A DNA stretch of 64,000 nucleotides. It comes from Glycomyces tritici. GTDB lineage: Bacteria; Actinomycetota; Actinomycetes; Mycobacteriales; Micromonosporaceae. The notes under the pieces were generated by a model that saw nothing but the letters and a program-made list of their open reading frames with translations, was not told where the DNA came from and ran no database searches. Below are positions 32,401-40,480 of this stretch, piece after piece. Made by a program: the position numbers and the translations under genes. The DNA is taken from positions 263,939 through 327,938 of the forward strand of contig NZ_JAUEMJ010000006.1 of the NCBI RefSeq assembly GCF_030403505.1, given 5' to 3'. Positions within the stretch are counted from its first letter, which is position 1. Each line of letters starts with the position of its first letter.

Positions 32401-33164
32401 ATGACGGCGAATCAGCAGGTCGCGCTCGTGACAGGCGCGTCCTCAGGTATCGGCAAGGCGACGGCGGTCGCATTCGCCGACGCGCCGGCGTCGAGTACCT
32501 CGACCTCGACGTAACCGCCGACGAATCGGTCGCCGTCGCGGTCAAGCAGGTCATCGACCGATTCGGGCGCGTCGACGTCCTGGTCAACAACGCCGGCGTC
32601 GGCACCTCCGGCGCCGCTGAAGAGTTCTCCGCCGCCCAGTCGCAGGACGTCTTCGACATCAATGTCTTCGGGGTCATGCGCATGACCAACGCGGTCCTGC
32701 CGCAGATGCGCGCGCAGCGGAGCGGACGGATCATCAACGTCTCCTCGCTCAGCGGCTTCGTGCCCAGCCCTTTCATGTCCCTGTACGTCGCCACCAAGCA
32801 CGCGGTCGAGGGCTACTCGCAATCGCTCGACCATGAGGTCCGCGAGTACGGCGTCCGGGTCCTGCTCGTCGAGCCCGGCCCGATCAACACCCCGTTCGGG
32901 GACCACAGCGTGCAGGCCGACACCCCGCTCCCGCTCTACACGGCGGGCCGGGCCAACTACGAGGAAGTGCTGGCGAAGAACGCCAAGAGCGGCGACGACC
33001 CCGCCGTCGTCGCTGAGGTGATCGTCGCGGCGGCCGCCGACCGCAACCCGAAGCTGCGGCGCACCGCCGGCTCGACGGCCGCGCGCATCAGCGCCGTGCA
33101 CCGCGTCGCCCCCGCCCGGGCCTTCGACCGCGTCATCCGCCGCTTCAACCGGATGCCGAACTGA
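32401..33164 (+). pseudogene. SDR family oxidoreductase, disrupted by an internal deletion
   Basis: GGAGG precedes the ATG and the frame begins MTANQQVALVTGASSGIGKATAVAFADA, then runs into TAA at 32512. From about 32488 a different frame continues VEYLDLDVTADES through LVNNAGVGTSGAAEEF, INVSSLSGFV, YVATKHAVEGYSQSL to RVIRRFNRMPN. Compared with the paralogue at 33231-34046 about 18-20 residues between beta-1 and beta-3 are missing, and the junction shifts the frame. The deleted part includes the cofactor-specificity loop, so even a frame-restored product would be impaired. An assembly error is possible but a deletion fits better. Confidence 0.85.
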
Positions 33165-33183
33165 CGCTCCGCGCAGACGCAGA

Positions 33184-33211
33184 CAGCCACTGGGACCACT
33201 CCCGGTGGCTG
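33184..33211. terminator. hairpin between convergent SDR genes
   Basis: CAGCCAC and GTGGCTG with further inner pairing (GGG/CCC) form an interrupted stem between the two SDR stop codons. Confidence 0.55.
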
Positions 33212-33230
33212 CGTACTGTTGCGGCGGAAA

Positions 33231-34046
33231 CTAGGCGGGCAGGCCGTTGAACTTGCGGATGCCCTGGTCGAACGCGCTGGCTGGGGCGAAGCGGCGCAGC
33301 CTGCTCATGCGCCGGGCCATGGGGCCGGCGGTGTAGCGCAGCTTCGGCTTGGCGTCCGTGGCCGCGGCGACGATCGCGGCCGCCACGATCGACGGGTCGT
33401 CGCCGTTCGAGAGCCCCGCAGCGAGCAGCTCGTCGTGGGCCGTTCGCTGGTCGACGTAGACCGGCAGCGAAGTCGCCGGCTTGAGGGTGTTCGCCTCGAA
33501 CGCGGTGCTGGTGAGCGCGGGCTCGATGAGCAGCGCGCGGATGCCGAACTGGCGGATCTCGTGGTCCAGGGACTCGGTGTAGCCCTCGACGGCGTGCTTC
33601 GACGCGGCATAGATCGCCTGGTAGGGCGCGGGCGCGAAGCCGAGCGCGGACGAGACGTTGATGATGCGGCCGCTGCCTCTGGCCCGCATGTGCGGCAGCA
33701 CGGCCTTGGTCATGCGCATGACGCCGAAGACGTTGATGTCGAACACGGCCTGGTCCTCGGCGATCGAGCGTTCCTCCGCGGCGCCCGTGGTGCCGACGCC
33801 GGCGTTGTTGACCAGGACGTCGATCCTGCCGAAGTGCTCGACGACCTGCTCGACCGCTGCGGTCACCGAGTCGTCGTCGGCCACGTCGAGGGCGAGGAGC
33901 GTGAACCCGTCGCGTTCGGTGAGGCCGGAGGCCTTCCGGCTGGTGCCGGCGACCCGGAATCCCGCGCGGGTGAGCGCCAGTGCGGCGTCCCTGCCGATGC
34001 CTGAGGAAGCGCCCGTCACGAGCGCCACTGGCTTGTTCGTTGTCAT
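33231..34046 (-). CDS. SDR family NAD(P)-dependent oxidoreductase
   Basis: This 271-residue intact paralogue of the neighbouring broken gene has TGASSGIG at residues 13-20, the NADPH-type loop VAGTSRKASGL, LVNNAGVG, INVSSALGF with the catalytic Ser, and YAASKHAVEGY with Tyr and Lys. The C-terminal VRDRF-like extension IRKFNGLPA is shared with the paralogue. It carries an upstream copy of the sequence found beside the TetR gene at 31.7 kb. The substrate is unknown. Confidence 0.92.
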   Translation of the reverse strand: MTTNKPVALVTGASSGIGRDAALALTRAGFRVAGTSRKASGLTERDGFTLLALDVADDDSVTAAVEQVVEHFGRIDVLVNNAGVGTTGAAEERSIAEDQAVFDINVFGVMRMTKAVLPHMRARGSGRIINVSSALGFAPAPYQAIYAASKHAVEGYTESLDHEIRQFGIRALLIEPALTSTAFEANTLKPATSLPVYVDQRTAHDELLAAGLSNGDDPSIVAAAIVAAATDAKPKLRYTAGPMARRMSRLRRFAPASAFDQGIRKFNGLPA

Positions 34047-34129
34047 GTTCCCGCTCCTTGGTCTATTGGATTACGATCGTCCTACCATAAGTCGCGTGCG
34101 ACGCCTGGGGCAATGATTCGGCGAAGATA

Positions 34130-34148
34130 AAATTATGGTCGTACTCTC
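34130..34148. promoter_or_regulatory. operator repeat 3 of the SDR regulon (inverted)
   Basis: The minus strand reads GAGAGTACGACCATAATTT, identical over 19 bp to 32303-32321. It lies 84 bp upstream of the intact SDR start, in an otherwise AT-richer intergenic stretch. A weaker related sequence, TACGATCGTCCTACCATAA, occurs nearer the gene at about 34071-34089. Confidence 0.75.
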
Positions 34149-34411
34149 ATGGGTTGCGGGGAATGCCAGCCGGGCCCGGGAGCACTCCCGGGCCCGGATG
34201 CCGCGCCGGTGGCGCCGCGACGCGGAGCGGCCAGTCGAGCAGGTGCAGGTGAAACGGCGGGCCCGGGCTCCTCGTCCGCGTCGACGGCGGGATCACGGTG
34301 CGGGTCGAGCACGGCCTCGTCACCGGCTCCTGCCACGTCCGCAACCCCGAGAAGCTGTCCCATATGGAGTCCACGTGAGCCGCCGATCGGGGAAGGCGGT
34401 TGGTCCGCGGA
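34149..34411. other. intergenic stretch between SDR and LacI genes
   Basis: No confident gene. One plus-strand frame (about 34253-34378) reads like the last 40 residues of a protein, ending NPEKLSHMEST, but it has no start and a stop directly upstream. It may be a gene remnant or chance. Confidence 0.4.
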
Positions 34412-35410
34412 TCAGCGCTCGCGGGGCGGCGCGACCGACTCGCGCCATACGACCGTCTGCAGGTCGACCTCCGGTGCGGGGGCGTCGTCGCCGCGGATCG
34501 CGGCGATGAGGCGGCGCATCGAGTAGGCGCCGAGCCGCTGCCGGTCCTGGAACACGGTGGTGAGCGAGGGGATGAAGTGGATGCTCAGGGGCATGTCGTC
34601 CCAGCCCGTCACGCTCACGTCTCCGGGCACGGACCATCCGCGCTGGAGTGAGGCCCGGAGGGCCCCGGCCGCGAGGACGTCGTTCGCGGCGATGATCGCG
34701 AGCGGGGGGACGTCGTCCGGCAGCGCGCGGACGCACTCCCCGGCGTGGACGCCGCTCCAGTTGCCGCCCACGACGCCGACGGACTCGAGCCCGAGCCGGT
34801 CGACCGTCGCGAGGTAGGCGTCGCGGCGCGCGACGGCCGCGGGGTAGTCGACGGGACCCGCGATGTGCAGGAACCGCCGGTGCCCGAGGCTTGCGAGCTG
34901 CTCCATCATCTCCACGACCGGGCGCGCGTCGCTGAACGCGCCCGTGGCGTGCAGTTCCTCGTCGAACTCGGTGAGCGCGAGGAACGCCGGGGCCGACTCC
35001 CCGGAGGAGAGCCGCGGCGTCGGCAGCGGGGAGAACGAGAGGACGCCCTCGTACTCGAACGAGTTGATGAGCGCGTCCACCTCCTGCGCGTGCTCGTCGG
35101 CCTCGCGCGCGAGGTTGACGACTTCGACCGTGTAGCCGGCCTCCCGCGCGGTCGCCACGGCGCCTTCGAGGAGGGCGCCGAGCGGGTTCAGCCCCGGCAC
35201 GGGGATGACGATCGCGAGCCGCCCGGTCCGCTGCGTGCGCATGGTGCGCGCGGCGAGGTTGGGGCGGTAGTTGAGCTCTCCGGCCGCGCGCAGCACCTTC
35301 TCCCGGGTGGCGGTCGAGATGCCGTTGCGCCCGGTGAACACGAACGAGACGGTCGACTGCGAGACCCCCGCGAGCCGTGCGACGTCGTGGCTGGTCGGCC
35401 GTTTCCCCAT
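34412..35410 (-). CDS. LacI family transcriptional regulator
   Basis: This 332-residue repressor has an N-terminal helix-turn-helix (TSHDVARLAGVSQSTVSFVFTGRNGIS) with the hinge helix NLAARTMRTQRTG, and a periplasmic-binding-like ligand domain ending in VSVTGWDDMPLSIHFIPSLTTVFQD. It is divergent from the eight-gene sugar operon and almost certainly represses it through the palindrome in the 112-bp intergenic region. The inducer is probably a xylan-derived oligosaccharide, given the GH30 enzyme in the operon. Confidence 0.93.
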   Translation of the reverse strand: MGKRPTSHDVARLAGVSQSTVSFVFTGRNGISTATREKVLRAAGELNYRPNLAARTMRTQRTGRLAIVIPVPGLNPLGALLEGAVATAREAGYTVEVVNLAREADEHAQEVDALINSFEYEGVLSFSPLPTPRLSSGESAPAFLALTEFDEELHATGAFSDARPVVEMMEQLASLGHRRFLHIAGPVDYPAAVARRDAYLATVDRLGLESVGVVGGNWSGVHAGECVRALPDDVPPLAIIAANDVLAAGALRASLQRGWSVPGDVSVTGWDDMPLSIHFIPSLTTVFQDRQRLGAYSMRRLIAAIRGDDAPAPEVDLQTVVWRESVAPPRER

Positions 35411-35480
35411 GTCTGCGTCCTCCCCCTCGAGAATCCCGCGCGGAAGCCTTGACCTGGCGGGTGTGGCGTGCTCATACTAC

Positions 35481-35507
35481 CTACTACGTCTTAGTAATAC
35501 GTAGTAG
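35481..35507. promoter_or_regulatory. operator of the LacI-controlled operon
   Basis: CTACTACGT and ACGTAGTAG are perfect 9-bp arms separated by CTTAGTAAT. The site lies 15 bp before the ATG of the first operon gene and is AT-rich compared with its surroundings, so it likely overlaps the promoter. Confidence 0.8.
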
Positions 35508-35522
35508 AACTTGCGAGGAAGC

Positions 35523-36656
35523 ATGCTCAGAGTCGGAGTCATCGGGACCGGCGGGATCGCCGGCGCGCATATCGGCGGGTACCTCGCGTTCCCCCAGGAG
35601 TGCGAGATCGTCGCGCTCGCCGATGTGGTGCCGGGCAAGGCCGCCGAGAAGGCCGCGTCGTCCGGGCTGCCGAACGCGGTCGGGTACGACGACCCCCTGC
35701 GGATGATCGCGGAGGCCCGCCTCGACCTGGTGAGCATCGCGACCCCGCCGTCCACCCACGCCGCGCTCTCGGTCGCCGCACTCGACGCGGGCGTGAACGT
35801 ACTGGTCGAGAAGCCGATGGCGCCCTCCCTCGAGGAATGCGACGCGATGCTCGCGGCCCAGGAGCGCTCGGGCAAGCTGCTCTCGGTGGTGGCGCAGAAC
35901 CGCTTCCGCGACGACCTCGCCACCCTCAAGACCGTGCTCGACTCCGGGCTCCTCGGCTCCGTCTCGCACGTGCGGGTCGACTCGGCCTGGTGGCGCGGCC
36001 TGCCGTACTACGACCTGTGGTGGCGCGGCACCTGGGAGAAGGAGGGCGGCGGCTGCACCCTCAACCACGCGATCCACCACATCGACCTCCTGCTGTGGCT
36101 GCTCGGGAGCCCCACCGAGATCACGGCGATGCTCGCGAACGCGCAGCACGACAACAGCGAGGTCGAGGACCTCTCGGTCGCGGTGCTCCGGTTCGAGCGG
36201 GGCCTGGCCCAGCTCACCAGCTCGGTGGTGCACCACGGCGAGGAGCAGGCGATCGTCGTCCAGGGCGAGCGGGCCCGGGTCTCCCAGCCGTGGAAGGTCA
36301 TCGCCGAGCGCTCCGGCGACGGCGGGTTCCCCGCGCCGGGCGGCGACCCCGAACTGGTCGCGGCCATCGAAGCGGTCGTCGCGGCACGCGAGCCGCTGCG
36401 CCACCACGGGCACGAAGGCCAGATCGGCGACCTCCTCGGCGCGATCCGCGACGGGCGCGCACCCATCGCGGACGGCAAGGACGGACGCGCGGCCATCGAG
36501 GTCGTCACCGCGATCTACAAGGCCGGCATCGAGCGGGAGTTCGTCGCCCTGCCGCTGCAGGCCGACGACCCCTACTACCGGGCCGGCCGGCTCGTGGAGC
36601 ACGCCCCGCACTTCTACGAGAAGCAGCGCTCGCTCGCCGAGGCGGCGAGCTCATGA
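35523..36656 (+). CDS. Gfo/Idh/MocA family oxidoreductase 1
   Basis: This 377-residue NAD(P)-dependent dehydrogenase has the Rossmann start VGVIGTGGIAGAH, the family motif LVEKPMAPS with the catalytic Lys of EKP, and GGGCTLNHAIHHIDLLLWLLG with the DxxxH-like histidines. AGGAAGC precedes the ATG. It is the first gene of the LacI-controlled operon and overlaps the cupin gene (ATGA). Members oxidise or epimerise sugars and sugar acids; glucuronate or xylose derivatives are plausible here. Confidence 0.92.
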   Translation: MLRVGVIGTGGIAGAHIGGYLAFPQECEIVALADVVPGKAAEKAASSGLPNAVGYDDPLRMIAEARLDLVSIATPPSTHAALSVAALDAGVNVLVEKPMAPSLEECDAMLAAQERSGKLLSVVAQNRFRDDLATLKTVLDSGLLGSVSHVRVDSAWWRGLPYYDLWWRGTWEKEGGGCTLNHAIHHIDLLLWLLGSPTEITAMLANAQHDNSEVEDLSVAVLRFERGLAQLTSSVVHHGEEQAIVVQGERARVSQPWKVIAERSGDGGFPAPGGDPELVAAIEAVVAAREPLRHHGHEGQIGDLLGAIRDGRAPIADGKDGRAAIEVVTAIYKAGIEREFVALPLQADDPYYRAGRLVEHAPHFYEKQRSLAEAASS

Positions 36657-37384
36657 GCGCCTCCTCCTTCCCCGGCGGGACCTCGCTCTCGAACCTCGAC
36701 GTCTACGACGGCGCCGCCCCCGACGGCGTCTGCGGCGGCAGCCCCCACATGCACCTCGTCTCGACCGAGGCGTACGTCGTCACCGGAGGCCGCGGCGCGC
36801 TCCAGACGATCGACGGCGAGGGCTTCCGCGAGACCGCGCTCGAAGCGGGATCGGTCGTCTGGTTCACGCCCGGCACGATCCACCGCGCCGTGAACCGCGG
36901 CGGGCTCAACGTCGTCGTGCTCATGAGCAACGCGGGCCTGCCCGAAGCCGGCGACGCGGTCATGACCTTCCCCGCCGCCACCGTCGCCGATCCGGCCGCG
37001 TACGCGGCGGCCGCCTCGCTCGGCGACTCCTACGGCCGGGCCGAGCGCGCGGCGCAGCGCCGCGACCTCGCCGTGGCCGGATTCGAGACCCTGCGCGACG
37101 CGCTCCTCGCCGGGGACCGCGGACCGCTCGAGGAGTTCCACGCGGCGGCGGGCGCGCTCGTCCGCGACCGCGCCGCCGCCTGGGGCCGGCTCGTCCGCGA
37201 ACGCCCCCTCGCGCAGGCCGAACACTCGCTCGCCCTGACCGAGGCGGTCGCCCGCGGCGACATCGCCCACCTCGGCGAGGCCCGCGTGCAGCAGGCGGTC
37301 CCCTCCGCAGGCGAACGCGGATTCGGCATGTGCGGCCGCCTGCGCACCTACGACGTCACCGATGACAAGGAGAACCTGCAGTGA
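36653..37384 (+). CDS. cupin-domain protein
   Basis: This 243-residue protein has an N-terminal cupin domain with HMHLVSTEAYVVTGGRG and WFTPGTIHRAVNRG, giving metal ligands His, Glu and His, and a helical C-terminal half (residues 110-240) of unknown type. It lies between the two Gfo/Idh/MocA genes with four-base overlaps at both ends (ATGA, GTGA). Sugar-acid isomerase or binding roles are possible; no reaction can be assigned. Confidence 0.85.
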   Translation: MSASSFPGGTSLSNLDVYDGAAPDGVCGGSPHMHLVSTEAYVVTGGRGALQTIDGEGFRETALEAGSVVWFTPGTIHRAVNRGGLNVVVLMSNAGLPEAGDAVMTFPAATVADPAAYAAAASLGDSYGRAERAAQRRDLAVAGFETLRDALLAGDRGPLEEFHAAAGALVRDRAAAWGRLVRERPLAQAEHSLALTEAVARGDIAHLGEARVQQAVPSAGERGFGMCGRLRTYDVTDDKENLQ

Positions 37385-38442
37385 GCCACCCCTACGTCTT
37401 CGACCCCCTCCCGCAGCCCGTCGTCGAACCCGGCGAGTTCGCGTTCGCGGCGGTCGGCCTCGACCACGCCCACATCTACGGCATGACCGACGGCCTCACC
37501 GGCGCCGGCGCGACCGTCACCTGGGTGTACGACGACGACCCCGGCCGGGCCGCCGCGTTCGCCGAGCGGTACCCGACCGCGCGCATCGCCTCCTCGGAGC
37601 AGGAGGTGCTCGACGACCCCGACGTGCGCCTCGTCGCGTCGGCCGCGATCCCCTCCGAGCGGGCCCCGATCGGCCTGCGCGCCATCGAAGCCGGCAAGGA
37701 CGCGTTCGTCGACAAAGCGCCGATGACCACGCTCGCGCAGCTCGAAGCCGTCCGCGAGGCGACCGCCCGCACCGGCCGCAAATACGCGGTCTACTACGGC
37801 GAGCGGATCCACGCCGAGGCCGCGATCCTCGCCGGCCAGCTCATCGAGCGCGACGCGATCGGCAAGGTCCTCCAGGTCGTGTGCTTCGGCCCGCACCGCA
37901 TCGGCGGGGGCCGCCCGGACTGGTTCTACGACCCCGCGCAGTACGGCGGCATCCTCTGCGACATCGGCAGCCACAACTTCGAGCAGATGCTCTACTACAC
38001 GGGCGCGGCGGACGGGCGCGTCTCGACCTCGACCGTGGCGAACTACGCCCACCCGGACACCCCCGGCCTGCAGGACTTCGGCGACGCCCACGTCGTGCTC
38101 GACAACGGCACCACCGGGTACGTGCGCGTCGACTGGTTCACCCCCGAAGGCCTGGGCGTCTTCGGCGACGGCCGCACGCTCCTGCTCGGCACGGACGGCT
38201 ACATCGAGCTGCGCAAGTACATCGACATCGGCACCGACAACGGCGGCGGGCAGGTCCTCCTGGTCAACCAGAAGGGGCAGTACCGGTTCAACGCGAACGG
38301 CCTGACCGGCTTCCCGTACTTCGGCCGGCTCATCCGCGACTGCATCGACCGCACCGAGACCGCCATGACCCAGGCGCACGCGCTGAAGGCCGCCGAGCTC
38401 AGCCTCCAGGCGCAGGTCGGCGCCACCGTCCTCGCCCCGTAA
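37381..38442 (+). CDS. Gfo/Idh/MocA family oxidoreductase 2
   Basis: This 353-residue relative starts with GTG overlapping the cupin stop. It has AAVGLDHAHIYGMTDGL in place of the usual GxGxxG, so the dinucleotide site is atypical. FVDKAPMTTLAQ has DKAP where EKP is usual, keeping the Lys. GGILCDIGSHNFEQMLYYTG holds the C-terminal histidine. The odd cofactor loop suggests a different reaction from the first enzyme or loss of cofactor turnover. Confidence 0.88.
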   Translation: MSHPYVFDPLPQPVVEPGEFAFAAVGLDHAHIYGMTDGLTGAGATVTWVYDDDPGRAAAFAERYPTARIASSEQEVLDDPDVRLVASAAIPSERAPIGLRAIEAGKDAFVDKAPMTTLAQLEAVREATARTGRKYAVYYGERIHAEAAILAGQLIERDAIGKVLQVVCFGPHRIGGGRPDWFYDPAQYGGILCDIGSHNFEQMLYYTGAADGRVSTSTVANYAHPDTPGLQDFGDAHVVLDNGTTGYVRVDWFTPEGLGVFGDGRTLLLGTDGYIELRKYIDIGTDNGGGQVLLVNQKGQYRFNANGLTGFPYFGRLIRDCIDRTETAMTQAHALKAAELSLQAQVGATVLAP

Positions 38443-38480
38443 CCGGTGAGCTCCGAGACCACGACGATGTGGAGTTCCGT

Positions 38481-39491
38481 ATGACGCAATCCGTTGACGC
38501 GCACCCGCGGCCCGGGAGCGGGACGCGGGCGGTCCCGGCCATGCGGGCCGGGCGGCGCCTGTTCCACCAGTCCCCGAGACCGCGCGCGAAGCAGACGTGG
38601 CGCCGCGCCATCGCCCGCGACTGGCGGCTGTACACGTTCCTGGTGGTCCCGCTCGTGTTCCTGCTGGTGTTCAAGTACATCCCGATGCTCGGGAACGTCA
38701 TCGCCTTCCGGCGGTTCCGCCCCGGCGGCTCGATCTTCGGCGACGAGTGGGTCGGCTTCTACTACTTCGAAGCCTTCGTCACGAACCAGCAGTTCTGGAC
38801 GGTCTTCGGGAACACCGTGGCCCTCGGCGGCCTCACGCTCCTGGTCACCTTCCCGCTCCCGATCATCCTCGCGCTCATGCTCAACGAGCTGCGCTCGCGC
38901 CGGTTCAAGCGGCTCGTGCAGACCATCTCGTACCTGCCGCACTTCATGTCGATCGTGATCGTCGCGGGGCTCGTGCTGCAGCTGACGGCGCTCAACGGCA
39001 CGGTCAACCAGGTCGTCGAGGCCATGGGCGCCGATCCCGTGCCGTTCATGCAGCGGCCGGAGTGGTTCCGCACGATCTACGTGTCGTCGGAGGTCTGGCA
39101 GACCGTCGGCTGGGGCACCATCCTGTACCTCGCCGCGCTCACCACGATCGACGACCAGCTCTACGAGGCGGCGCGGGTCGACGGCGCCAACCGCTGGAGG
39201 CAGACCTGGCACATCACGCTGCCGGGCATCCGCCCGACGATGATGGTGCTCCTCATCTTGAACATCGGCTCCTTCATGGCCGTGGGCTTCGAGAAGGTGC
39301 TGCTGCTGCAGAACCCGCTCGTCTACTCGACGGGCGACGTCATCGCGACCTACCTCTACCGCGTCGGCATCCAGTCCGCCCAGTTCTCGTACGGCACGGC
39401 GATCGGCCTCTTCGAGGCCGTCATCGGCCTGGTGCTGGTGCTGTTCGCGAACGGCCTCTCCCGTCGAATGGTTGGAACCTCGCTATGGTGA
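38481..39491 (+). CDS. ABC sugar permease, LplB type
   Basis: This 336-residue permease has six membrane helices after a 50-residue cytoplasmic tail rich in Arg and Pro. The EAA loop is YEAARVDGANRWRQTWHITLPGIRP, and VFKYIPMLGNVIAFRRF is the LplB-family first-helix motif. Such permeases import oligosaccharides such as aldouronates with an LplC partner and an ATPase usually encoded elsewhere. No ATPase gene occurs in this operon. It overlaps the second permease by seven bases. Confidence 0.92.
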   Translation: MTQSVDAHPRPGSGTRAVPAMRAGRRLFHQSPRPRAKQTWRRAIARDWRLYTFLVVPLVFLLVFKYIPMLGNVIAFRRFRPGGSIFGDEWVGFYYFEAFVTNQQFWTVFGNTVALGGLTLLVTFPLPIILALMLNELRSRRFKRLVQTISYLPHFMSIVIVAGLVLQLTALNGTVNQVVEAMGADPVPFMQRPEWFRTIYVSSEVWQTVGWGTILYLAALTTIDDQLYEAARVDGANRWRQTWHITLPGIRPTMMVLLILNIGSFMAVGFEKVLLLQNPLVYSTGDVIATYLYRVGIQSAQFSYGTAIGLFEAVIGLVLVLFANGLSRRMVGTSLW

Positions 39492-40417
39492 CCGAAACCC
39501 TGCCCCCGAAGCCCGACATTGCGCACGTCCGCAAGGAGACGGGGGTGATCCGGGAGTCGCTCGGCTACCGCGTCTTCCGCGTCGCCAACGCGATCGTGCT
39601 CGTGCTGGTGTGCGTGGTGACCCTGTACCCGTTCGCGAACCTCGTCGCGAAGGCGTTCTCGTCGGAGGGCTACATCGCGGCCGGCGAGGTGAACCTCATC
39701 CCCCGCGGGTTCAACCTCGAGACGTTCCGGGTCGTCCTCAGCGACGACCTCTTCTGGACGAACTACGCCAACACGTTGCTCTACACGGTCGTCGGCACCG
39801 TGATCGCCATGGCGATCACCTCGACCTACGCCTACGCGCTCAGCAAGCCGCACTTGAAGGGCCGCGGTTTCTTCGTCGGCATCGCCGTGTTCACGATGTT
39901 CTTCGGCGGCGGCCTCATCCCGAACTACATCCTCGTCGCCAACACCCTCGGCTGGCGCAACAGCATGTGGGCGGTCGTCGTGCCGGGCGCGCTGAGCGTC
40001 TTCAACCTGCTGGTAATGAAGGCGTTCTTCGAGAACTTCCCGGCCGAGCTCGAAGAGGCCGCGGCGATCGACGGGCTCACGACCTACGGCGTCTTCTTCC
40101 GCATCGTCCTGCCGCTGTCCAAGGCGGTCATCGCGACCATGACCCTGTTCTACGCGGTCGGCCTCTGGAACTCGTGGTTCGCCGCGTTCCTCTACATGGA
40201 CGACAAGTCGCTCTTCCCTGTAACCGTTTACCTGCGCAATCTCATCGCCGCGGCCACAGGGACGCAGGAGATCGGCGACGGCGGCGAGGCCGTCCAGGTC
40301 GCCTCCAACATCCAAGCGGTGACGATGCTGCTCACCGTCCTGCCGATCATCTGCCTCTATCCGTTCGTCCAGCGCTATTTCGTCTCGGGCGTGATGCTCG
40401 GGTCGGTCAAGGGCTGA
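39485..40417 (+). CDS. ABC sugar permease, LplC type
   Basis: This 310-residue permease has six helices, with VTLYPFANLVAKAFSSEGYI at the first helix and an EAA loop LEEAAAIDGLTTYGVFFRIVLPLSK. It ends RYFVSGVMLGSVKG, a typical ending for LplC/YtcP proteins. It pairs with the preceding LplB-type subunit. Confidence 0.93.
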   Translation: MVTETLPPKPDIAHVRKETGVIRESLGYRVFRVANAIVLVLVCVVTLYPFANLVAKAFSSEGYIAAGEVNLIPRGFNLETFRVVLSDDLFWTNYANTLLYTVVGTVIAMAITSTYAYALSKPHLKGRGFFVGIAVFTMFFGGGLIPNYILVANTLGWRNSMWAVVVPGALSVFNLLVMKAFFENFPAELEEAAAIDGLTTYGVFFRIVLPLSKAVIATMTLFYAVGLWNSWFAAFLYMDDKSLFPVTVYLRNLIAAATGTQEIGDGGEAVQVASNIQAVTMLLTVLPIICLYPFVQRYFVSGVMLGSVKG

Positions 40418-40480
40418 CGAGACCCCTCACAACTGCATTCCATCCGCGTCGAAACAACGACGTTCCGAACAGGAGAAACC

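Noticed and set aside
34253..34378. Possible C-terminal remnant of a plus-strand gene
   Set aside because: About 40 residues look protein-like, but there is no start, a stop lies directly upstream, and I cannot name a family.
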